Assembly: GCA_021405325.1 (NCBI GenBank)
Contig: QWII01000128.1
Coordinates: 1 to 46,935 of the forward strand
DNA from: Caldilinea sp. CFX5
GTDB lineage: Bacteria; Chloroflexota; Anaerolineae; Caldilineales; Caldilineaceae
DNA: 46,935 nucleotides
Reading direction: 5' to 3'
Positions 40,504 to 46,935 of this stretch are shown here, piece by piece. Position 1 is the stretch's first letter, and each line of letters begins with the position of its first letter. Both the position numbers and the translations under genes were made by a program. Under the pieces are notes generated by a model. It worked only from the letters and a program-made list of their open reading frames with translations. It was not told where the DNA came from and ran no database searches.

Positions 40504-43167
40504 TTAAGACTCGGCAACTTGTGAACCGCGCGGCATTTGGGTGACGCGGAAGATCACAAATTCAGCCGGTTTGACCGGTGCGATGCCGATCAACATAATG
40601 ACGCGGCCATTGTCAATGTCATCCTGAGTCATCGTTTCTCCCAGGCCGATTTTGACAAAGAACGCTTCCGCCGCCGTTGCACCCTGTAACATACCGGCTC
40701 GCCACTGAGTTGTCAGGAAAGCGTTGACACTGCCACGCAACCGTTCCCACAGCGGCAGATCATTGGGTTCAAAGACCGCATACTGGGTGGCGTTGTCGAT
40801 CGAATGTTCCAGGAAGATAAAGAGGCGGCGCACATTGACATAGCGCCACGCCGGGTCGCTGGAAATGGTGCGGGCGCCCCAGACCCGGATGCCACGCCCC
40901 GGAAAAGCGCGCACCGCATTGATCCCCTTGGGGTTGAGGACATCTTGTTGGGCTTGGGTCACGGTGGCCTGCAAGGCGCGCACCTGGGCAACCACGGTAT
41001 TGGCCGGCGCTTTATGCACCCCCACTTCGCTGTCGGTACGCGCATAGACGCCACAAAGATGGCCGGCCGGCGGGGCGAAGACCGGCTTCTTTTCCAGCGG
41101 GTCAAAGATCTGGATCCACGGGTAGTAGAGCGCGGCATACTTGGAATCATAGAGCGAGCGCTGGGTCTGCACATTATCCAAGGTGGCGTTGCCCTCGGCG
41201 TCGAGCAACGCAAAGCGATAGCGATCCCGCTCGGCGTGGGCAATCAGCGCCAACTGCACATTTTGCGAAGTCTGCCCCGGCACAGCCACCAGGCTGATGT
41301 CCGACTGGTTAAAGAGCGCGTAGAGACCCGTCCGTTGGTCGGCGTCGGCGGCGTCGCTGCCGATGTACACCTCATCGCCAACCGGCAGGCCATCGGCGCC
41401 ACCCCCCAGACGCCATTCGGCGGCGAGCATAGGCGGCGGGGTGTTCTCGGCGGCTTCCACATGCACCAACTTGGAGGCGCCGTTGATCACACGGGCAAAG
41501 TAACGGCTATGGCGGACATCCATCGACAGATTGCTAAAGACCTCCAGCGTATCGGCATAGGCGATGCGCAAGGTAAACTCAAGCGTGCGCACCTGGCGTT
41601 TCCAGAGTTCCGGGGCCGCCGGATCGATCACCGATATGGCAGCAGCCGGCAGGCCACCGGCGAGATAGACTTTGGCGCCCTCGACCCGGCTGACAGTTGC
41701 CGACACATTCCCCGGCAGTTGCAGGATGGCGCCAACCTCAATACCCTGCGCCGTGACCAGTTCCAGATAGCTGTCACCTTTGGCTTTGATCACCGCCTGG
41801 GCAATGCTGGCCGGTTCGCTTTGGACAAGAATCTCATTGCCCCAAGCGCCGACTTCCGGGTAGCGATTGGGGTCGGGATCAGCGGGGCCGGCCACCAGTT
41901 GCAAAGAGCCTGGCAATAGGCGCAACAGCGTTTGCGTCGGATGGGGATAGCGCAGCGGACGCAACAAGGTGAGGGTCGCGCTATCGACAGCCTTTACCTC
42001 GCCATATTCCGTATTCGGGCCATCCAATAATTCCAGGATTGACCCCGCACTCAGCCCTTGCGCCGAACTAACCGTCACCTTGTCGCTGCCCTGCTCGACA
42101 GCGGCAGCCAGGGTTGCGCTCGGTGGCGCCACCAGGGCTGGGGCAATCAACGTTGCTTCGGTTGCTTCCAGCCCGGCGCGGGTCACCGGCTCATCGGCGA
42201 CATGGGCCGCTTTCAGCGGTGGCGCAATCTCAAAGGTATTGATGGTTTTCTTTGTCACTTGTACAAATTCCGGCGCGGCGTCGCCAAGCTTCACCCAGTC
42301 CCCGGCAAACAGACCAGAGTCCGCAGAGAGCTGAATCTGCGTCGCCCCTGCGGCGGCGGCCGCCGTCAGCGTGACATCCCCCTCGGTCGTCGCCACCAAG
42401 GCCAATAGCCGCACCCCCGGGCCATGAGAAAAGCGGAGGACGGCGGCCAAGGGGATTTCAACCGGATCATCCGTGGCAGGAATCGCGCCCAATTGGATAA
42501 TCTCGCGATTGTTCCCATCATCAAGAAGATAGGACGCGTCTTGCAGCAGTCCGGCTTTCTTGTCCACACGAATTTTGGGTGCACCCTGGGCATTGGCGAC
42601 ATCCCCGCCCGTTTTGGGCAGCTTCAAGACCGTTACCCCGGCGCCATGCGCTTTGCTCAAGCCCTGGGCGAGTTCAATGCGATCCGTAAAGCGGCTGATC
42701 TTTACCTGCTCCTGCTGATTGCCATCATCGATGAGCAGGTCGTCACCCGGGGCCAGCCCTGTCCAATCAGCGAGCGTTATGGCGTTCTCTCCCTGTTGCG
42801 CCGGTTGGCGTAAGGTGCGCCGTGCATTGCCGCCGGCCGACAACCGGGCATGGGCCACATTGGTGATCTGGTTATTGGTGCGCTCTACGGCGCCCACCCG
42901 CACGACATAGGCGCGCTTGCCGCCATTGGCGAAAAAACCATCCATGGCATAGGGCAGCCAACGTTGCGCGCCATAGGCGCGTTCGCCCAGGAAACCGCCA
43001 AATGTACGGAGATATTCTCCAAAGTTCGTAACCAACACCGGCTTATTGACGGGTCCGCGGCGGGTGACGCCAACAAAACCGGTGGTGCTTGTGCTTACCC
43101 CTTCGATCGGCTTGGCGCCTAGGTCGATCTCTTCCACATAGACGCCTGGTGCTAAATACTCTGGCAT
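40504..43167 (-). CDS. Contractile tail sheath protein
   Basis: An 887-residue sheath (Afp2-like). The N terminus M-P-E-Y-L-A-P-G-V-Y-V-E-E-I and T-G-F-V-G-V-T-R-R-G-P, and the C-terminal V-N-V-R-R-L-F-I-F-L-E-H-S-I and W-R-A-G-M-L-Q-G segments are classic sheath motifs. A canonical G-A-W-G-N-E segment at about residue 440 resumes the core. Between, about residues 127-182, 203-256, 276-332, 360-418 and a degenerate 465-512, are copies of the recurrent beta-rich module, which make this sheath far longer than the usual 350-550 residues; they probably decorate the outside. A strong AAGGGGGT precedes the ATG. Only one sheath gene is in the window. Confidence 0.95.
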   Translation of the reverse strand: MPEYLAPGVYVEEIDLGAKPIEGVSTSTTGFVGVTRRGPVNKPVLVTNFGEYLRTFGGFLGERAYGAQRWLPYAMDGFFANGGKRAYVVRVGAVERTNNQITNVAHARLSAGGNARRTLRQPAQQGENAITLADWTGLAPGDDLLIDDGNQQEQVKISRFTDRIELAQGLSKAHGAGVTVLKLPKTGGDVANAQGAPKIRVDKKAGLLQDASYLLDDGNNREIIQLGAIPATDDPVEIPLAAVLRFSHGPGVRLLALVATTEGDVTLTAAAAAGATQIQLSADSGLFAGDWVKLGDAAPEFVQVTKKTINTFEIAPPLKAAHVADEPVTRAGLEATEATLIAPALVAPPSATLAAAVEQGSDKVTVSSAQGLSAGSILELLDGPNTEYGEVKAVDSATLTLLRPLRYPHPTQTLLRLLPGSLQLVAGPADPDPNRYPEVGAWGNEILVQSEPASIAQAVIKAKGDSYLELVTAQGIEVGAILQLPGNVSATVSRVEGAKVYLAGGLPAAAISVIDPAAPELWKRQVRTLEFTLRIAYADTLEVFSNLSMDVRHSRYFARVINGASKLVHVEAAENTPPPMLAAEWRLGGGADGLPVGDEVYIGSDAADADQRTGLYALFNQSDISLVAVPGQTSQNVQLALIAHAERDRYRFALLDAEGNATLDNVQTQRSLYDSKYAALYYPWIQIFDPLEKKPVFAPPAGHLCGVYARTDSEVGVHKAPANTVVAQVRALQATVTQAQQDVLNPKGINAVRAFPGRGIRVWGARTISSDPAWRYVNVRRLFIFLEHSIDNATQYAVFEPNDLPLWERLRGSVNAFLTTQWRAGMLQGATAAEAFFVKIGLGETMTQDDIDNGRVIMLIGIAPVKPAEFVIFRVTQMPRGSQVAES
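41914..42789 (-). other. Insertion of recurrent modules in the sheath gene
   Basis: Encodes sheath residues 127-418, four consecutive beta-rich modules of about 55-60 residues with pattern L-x-x-G-D-x-L-x-x-D-D-G ... E-F-V-x-V ... P-L-x-x-x-H. Confidence 0.7.
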
Positions 43168-43195
43168 GTTGTCTACCCCCTTCTGGTGATTGTCT

Positions 43196-45085
43196 TTATG
43201 GCTTCAACCCGATACGATAGTCCGCCTGGCTTGCGGCCGGCACCTGCACCTCCTTTTCCAGCGCCTGGTAGCCAGGCGCAACGACTTGCAACAGGTAGGG
43301 TCCGGCGGCAAGATTGACAAAGGTAAAGCGCCCATCGGCATCGGTGGCGGCCTGCAAACGGTCAACGGTGGCGGCGGCTTTTTTTTCCGACAAGATGACG
43401 CGCGCGCCGGCAATGGGCTGTGCCGGCGCCGCTTCTTCACAAACCCAGCCGCCGATGGTAAAGAACGTTTCCGCCGCCCCCCGGATCGCGCCCGGTCTGG
43501 CGGTGACGGCGGTGATCTGCACGGCAGCCGACTGCTCGGCGTGATCAAGCAGCACAAGTTCACCGGCGCTGACCAACGCCCGCTGCCGCCTGCGCGCCGC
43601 CTCCTCGGCCGCCAGTTCGCCGACGAGCCGCAGCTCTTGTGCAGCCGGCGCGGCGGCCAGTTCCAACCAGCCAATCACGTCGGCCGGCGTCACCTGGCGC
43701 AAGGCGCTGCCCTGGCCATGATTATTGCGCAAGGGCGGCGTCACCGGAACGGGCTGACCGGCGGTGGCCGCCTGTAACCGGCAAAACTCGACATCCGGCC
43801 CGACGCCGACCATCACTAGCGTATCAGCGACGACGGGGCTATCAAGCACCATGGTGGCGCCGGGCTGAGCCGCCGGTTGGGCTAAGCGGGTCTGGCCGGC
43901 GGGGTCGGGCGGGCGCGCCGCCAAAGTACGCTTGAAGAGATTACGCTGGGCGCGATGGGGAAAACGCAGCGCCGGGCGCACGGCCAGGGTCATCTCATTG
44001 ACTGTCTTCTCTCGAATTTCCTGGACGATCACAACTTCGCTCTGTTCGCCGTCAGCCAGCAGTAACACGGTATCGACCGCTACGTTATCGCTGGCGGTGA
44101 CCCGCACGGTCTGGGCGGCGGTCGCGGTCGCCGCCACCAGGCGGGTGACAATGGGATCGCTTTCCGGCGTCGTAACACGACGGATCGGAATCGGATCAGC
44201 CGTGGGATCGTGCGCAAATTGGAGCGGCGGCGTCACCGTAACCGTTACCGTCGGCTCATCACCCACGATTTCGCCCAGCCGGACAAATTCAGACGCATCG
44301 CCGTCGTCGATCAAGACCCATTCATTGGCAACCAGCGGCTGCACTTGTTGGATCTGCAAGCGGTGGGGCGAAGCGAAAACCGGCGCGGCCAGGTGTGCGA
44401 TCGGCGCCGGGGTCAGCCCCAGACGGCGCAGCCGCGTTCCTTGGGCATAGCCCTGGAAGAGCGCCGGCCGTACATCCAGGCGATAGAGCAAGCCGCCACG
44501 CAAACCAACGCCAAAGGTGCGCGCAACCACCGGCGTCAAAGCCCAGGGTTCATCGGTGGCGGCCGTCGGATCGACGGCGACGGTCACGACCAGTTGGATG
44601 GCCGGGCGCGGCGGCTGGCGTAGCGCGCCCCAGAATTCAGCGGGATTGCGCATGCCGTCCGGTTGCGCCACCAACGTCGGCAAGGGCGCTTCCTGCCCAA
44701 TCAGCGATCCTTGCAACAGCTCCGCCGGAATGGTCGGATAGCGCAGCAAGGTGCGCAAGATGCGCCCCAGCCAGGTATGTTCTTCGACTACATCGGCGGT
44801 CGTTGCTGTACTCCAGACCGTAACCATATAGAAAAAGTCCATGCGCACTTTGGGCCGCTGCTTGATCAGACGGCCATCGGGCTGGCGCACCACCGGCCAT
44901 TCCGGCGAACGCAGGTCGTGATTCTCACGCAGATCATAGAGATAGAGATTCACGGCGACACCGGTCAATTGGGACAAGGTGGCGCGAAAGTGGTCGTCGG
45001 GCACGGCAAAGCTGATGATTTGATCGACCAGCGGCACGCCATCGCGCAACAACTGCTGCAAGGTGCGATCCAGGTCTTGAATCAT
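43196..45085 (-). CDS. Pvc16/DUF4255 protein with inserted beta-rich modules and CarboxypepD-like domain
   Basis: A 629-residue protein. Residues 1-220 match DUF4255/Pvc16 N-terminal domain (D-L-D-R-T-L-Q-Q-L-L, L-S-Q-L-T-G-V-A-V-N-L-Y-L-Y-D-L-R-E-N, W-P-V-V-R, P-R-P-A-I-Q-L-V-V-T-V). This is the terminator/cap-type component. Residues 241-304, 324-388, 409-466 and a degenerate 480-530 are the recurrent beta module. Residues 545-629 form a carboxypeptidase-regulatory-like beta domain (G-W-V-C-E, A-T-D-A-D-G-R-F-T-F-V-N-L-A-A-G-P-Y-L-L). It overlaps the YkgJ gene by four bases. Confidence 0.85.
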   Translation of the reverse strand: MIQDLDRTLQQLLRDGVPLVDQIISFAVPDDHFRATLSQLTGVAVNLYLYDLRENHDLRSPEWPVVRQPDGRLIKQRPKVRMDFFYMVTVWSTATTADVVEEHTWLGRILRTLLRYPTIPAELLQGSLIGQEAPLPTLVAQPDGMRNPAEFWGALRQPPRPAIQLVVTVAVDPTAATDEPWALTPVVARTFGVGLRGGLLYRLDVRPALFQGYAQGTRLRRLGLTPAPIAHLAAPVFASPHRLQIQQVQPLVANEWVLIDDGDASEFVRLGEIVGDEPTVTVTVTPPLQFAHDPTADPIPIRRVTTPESDPIVTRLVAATATAAQTVRVTASDNVAVDTVLLLADGEQSEVVIVQEIREKTVNEMTLAVRPALRFPHRAQRNLFKRTLAARPPDPAGQTRLAQPAAQPGATMVLDSPVVADTLVMVGVGPDVEFCRLQAATAGQPVPVTPPLRNNHGQGSALRQVTPADVIGWLELAAAPAAQELRLVGELAAEEAARRRQRALVSAGELVLLDHAEQSAAVQITAVTARPGAIRGAAETFFTIGGWVCEEAAPAQPIAGARVILSEKKAAATVDRLQAATDADGRFTFVNLAAGPYLLQVVAPGYQALEKEVQVPAASQADYRIGLKP

Positions 45086-45753
45086 GCCTCGTCACCCCCT
45101 TCCCCAAAGCGTTGCGCCAGATCCGGGTTGATGATCATCTGGTCGAAATCCTGCCAGATGCGCTGATCTTTACGACAATCATAGGCGCGACAGGCCAGCG
45201 GCCGATGGGCATAGACGGAACAGGCGCAGGCGCCGTCGGTCAGATGGGTGCAATACCCTTGCTTCGTCTGCCGAATCATGTAGGGATGGGCAAAATCCCA
45301 TTGGACAATGCCCTCCTCCACATCCTGGCGGGAAAGGGCGAATTGCAGCCGGCAACAAGCCGCCCGGCAGTGGGCGATACGGCTGGCGCAGTCGATGGTA
45401 ACGGGTTGGTCGAAGGTGTACTTGTCATATTCCGGCTCCATGCGCACAACGCCCATGCCGTCGTTGCGGAACTTTTCGGCCAGCCGTTCCATCACCTGTC
45501 GTTTGCGCTCATTCAACTCCTCTTCGGTGAGCAGCCCCTTTTCGATAAGCAGTTCGATCAACGCATAGGCAAAGGCCGTCACCTCCAGCGTCTTGCTGGT
45601 GTTGGCGTTGGCGCGATGGTGGGTGTAGCGCAAGCCACTGGCAATTTCTTCGTGAAGATCGTCACAACCGTTTTGTTGCTCGTTACTGAGTATGCTTAAC
45701 GTAGAATTGTGCGCATCTACTCTGATCATTGATGCATCCGCTGCTGTATCCAT
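45082..45753 (-). CDS. YkgJ-type cysteine-cluster protein
   Basis: A 223-residue protein. The C-terminal half holds a Cys pattern C-x(6)-C-x(3)-C-C ... C-x(8)-C-x-C ... C-x(4)-C (T-I-D-C, A-H-C-R-A-A-C-C, G-Y-C-T, G-A-C-A-C, A-C-R-A-Y-D-C), as in YkgJ/Fe-S or zinc-binding proteins of unknown function. The N-terminal half is helical (E-V-T-A-F-A-Y-A-L-I-E-L-L-I-E-K-G-L-L). AAAGGA precedes the ATG at 45753; an upstream ATG is present at 45777. It overlaps the Pvc16 gene. It may be an assembly or modification factor, but its role is unproven. Confidence 0.75.
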   Translation of the reverse strand: MDTAADASMIRVDAHNSTLSILSNEQQNGCDDLHEEIASGLRYTHHRANANTSKTLEVTAFAYALIELLIEKGLLTEEELNERKRQVMERLAEKFRNDGMGVVRMEPEYDKYTFDQPVTIDCASRIAHCRAACCRLQFALSRQDVEEGIVQWDFAHPYMIRQTKQGYCTHLTDGACACSVYAHRPLACRAYDCRKDQRIWQDFDQMIINPDLAQRFGEGGDEA

Positions 45754-45775
45754 TACGCTTTTCCTTTCACAGAGC

Positions 45776-45790
45776 AATTACGGTGTAATT
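45776..45790. promoter_or_regulatory. Small palindrome before the YkgJ gene
   Basis: AATTAC-GGT-GTAATT (45776-45790) lies 22 bases upstream of the YkgJ start. Arms of six bases. A possible operator, but short and unproven. No convincing -35/-10 pair is visible in 45754-45839. Confidence 0.3.
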
Positions 45791-45839
45791 ACCTATGCGT
45801 TTGCCCCTTCGACGGTGTATGTTAGGCTGACAGGAGGCA

Positions 45840-46935
45840 TTATGGCACAAGCCGCCTTACATCTCTCAGTCCCGGTGTTGGCTCGAAATATAATCTTCGT
45901 GCAAAGTCCTGGTCTTGCAATGCACCGGAAGGATAGGCGCTAGCTGGAGCATGGATTGTCCAGCCACTGTCTGAAAGATCGCGAATGCCGCCGATGGTTG
46001 TATCTTGATGAAGTTTCGTCCAATAGATGTGAGCGCTTTGTAACCCTTTCTCGCTTCCCTGACTCCCTTTGATTTCACGCAGCATTCCTGCCAGTAGCGA
46101 GCAACACGCGTCACATGGACTCATATGAAAGTTTCTAATTTCAATCCTTTCTATATTCTGTTTGACTAGTGGTTGACTAGCAAGCCATAGGTCAAACTGA
46201 TATTCAGCATGAGAAGTTGAATCACGTTGGGACAACTTATCCTGTGACGTGTTCCAAGTGACGGCGCGTATTGTAGACGAAGATGGATTGGCTGGCGGCA
46301 AAATTACACCGAGCGCGTGTAATCTTGTTCGGTCTCTGCGGACATCGGCAGGAATAATGCCTGGCTGTACCGGGATCGGTTGCCGCATTGTCAATTGCAC
46401 GGCTGTCGTTACTGAGCGCCCTTCCGGTGTATCTGCTGCGGCAGCCGTTCGCAATTCGCCAAGAGGAAATGCAGGGCTTGCTTCGCCATAAATTGTAAAT
46501 GCGCCTGCTGCCGACCTTGGACCTATATAAAGCCGTCTCAGCCCCTGCGGCTGAAATTGGGCTGTGATCTCACGCAGCACTCGTTCAACTTCAGCTTGCG
46601 CTTGTATGCTCCGTAAGCGCTCTCGCAACACGGTTTGCACCTGTTGGCGCATATCACCTTGCGTTGGAGAAAGCCCAGGGGTACGCGCAGATGTATCGGG
46701 GCGAGTTGGCGCTCCGCCACTGTCTGTCGTCGTTGCACCAGATGGCCTACGTCCTGATGGTGCGGCTCCTTGCGTTGCTGTCACAGGACGGGCTGCTGGC
46801 AATGGTGAACCCGGACGAGTGTCGGGGCGCGCTGCGCCAGTCGGTGTGGCTCCCGGTCGCGCCGGCACACCGGCTTGACGTCCTGCCGGCGCGCCGGCGA
46901 CTTGGGCGCGCGCCGGGGCAGGTTGCGCCGCACGT
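45840..46935 (-). CDS. Deaminase-domain protein, candidate eCIS payload (5' partial)
   Basis: The frame is open to the right edge, so the start is outside the window. From the last in-frame GTG at 46868, the numbering is: residues 1-70 Pro/Ala/Arg/Thr-rich and probably disordered, about 75-105 helical, and then a domain ending at 342. Near its end are H220-A-E222 and P251-C252-D-A-C255, the zinc and proton-transfer residues of the cytidine deaminase superfamily. A nearby W-N-T-S-Q and I-E-I-R-N-F-H fit the fold. Polymorphic toxins with such deaminases mutate nucleic acids in target cells. Position at the head of the eCIS cluster and no signal peptide suggest a cargo. No immunity gene is seen downstream. 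Confidence 0.7.
   Translation of the reverse strand, partial: RAAQPAPARAQVAGAPAGRQAGVPARPGATPTGAARPDTRPGSPLPAARPVTATQGAAPSGRRPSGATTTDSGGAPTRPDTSARTPGLSPTQGDMRQQVQTVLRERLRSIQAQAEVERVLREITAQFQPQGLRRLYIGPRSAAGAFTIYGEASPAFPLGELRTAAAADTPEGRSVTTAVQLTMRQPIPVQPGIIPADVRRDRTRLHALGVILPPANPSSSTIRAVTWNTSQDKLSQRDSTSHAEYQFDLWLASQPLVKQNIERIEIRNFHMSPCDACCSLLAGMLREIKGSQGSEKGLQSAHIYWTKLHQDTTIGGIRDLSDSGWTIHAPASAYPSGALQDQDFARRLYFEPTPGLRDVRRLVP

Noticed and set aside
45692..45943. Plus-strand frame with an AGGAGG-like site before an ATG at 45842
   Set aside because: It would give only about 33 residues from that ATG, lies antisense to the end of the deaminase gene and has no recognisable features.
15451..46935. 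Prophage
   Set aside because: Tail-type genes only: no capsid, portal, terminase, integrase, replication or lysis genes are visible, and the gene set matches contractile injection systems.

Overview
The window carries two kinds of content. The left third (about 1-15270) is ordinary bacterial chromosome: a choline-sulfatase-like sulfatase, an ATPase/nuclease of the archaeal-ATPase type, a UvrD-like helicase, an Rpn-type nuclease, a DUF58 protein, glmS, sixA-rpiA, a SelA-like PLP enzyme paired with an opine-dehydrogenase-like enzyme, and a small membrane protein. Codon use, collagen-like and Ala/Pro-rich proteins, locus-specific intergenic palindromes and the mix of families suggest a filamentous member of Chloroflexota (Anaerolineae/Caldilineae-like). 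This is an inference from style and not from a marker gene.

The right two thirds (about 15451 to the right edge, all on the minus strand, so read right to left) is one long, tightly packed gene cluster for an extracellular contractile injection system (eCIS, a phage-tail-like particle). In transcription order it encodes: a truncated-by-window Ala/Pro-rich protein with a cytidine-deaminase-like zinc motif (candidate toxin payload), a YkgJ-type cysteine-cluster protein, a Pvc16/DUF4255 protein, the sheath, inner tube protein 1, a chaperone-like protein, a DUF6760-like small frame without a start codon, tube protein 2, a DUF4157 eCIS-core protein, a LysM tube-initiator/baseplate protein, hub (gpD), spike (gpV), PAAR tip, gp25, two baseplate-J-like proteins, a P2 gpI-like protein, and then a block of six accessory genes for fibres and small proteins. 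No capsid, terminase, portal, integrase or lysis gene is present, so this is not a prophage. No AAA+ ATPase or tape-measure gene is visible; these may lie beyond the right edge.

The most striking observation is in the fibre block. The fibre at 21302-23467 ends in six T-x-K-x-x-D-D-like repeats resembling cores of omega-ester peptides (graspetides, microviridin-like). The next gene, overlapping it by an ATGA, is an ATP-grasp ligase of the MvdC/MvdD type. This suggests a contractile injection system whose fibre is side-chain-crosslinked by a dedicated macrocyclase. Other notable signals are a candidate -1 frameshift between the tail chaperone-like gene and the DUF6760 frame, a glmS ribozyme with inserted hairpins and a long leader that carries a palindromic repeat element, and a recurrent beta-rich module inserted a dozen times into the sheath, gpI-like and Pvc16-like proteins.

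Genes within the cluster overlap or nearly touch (ATGA at 21302, 35309, 39954 and 45082; TGATG at 33733), which argues for co-transcription and translational coupling. Three palindromic spacers inside it (20315, 28591, 40397) could tune stoichiometry between sheath and tube, baseplate and gpI, and fibre genes.
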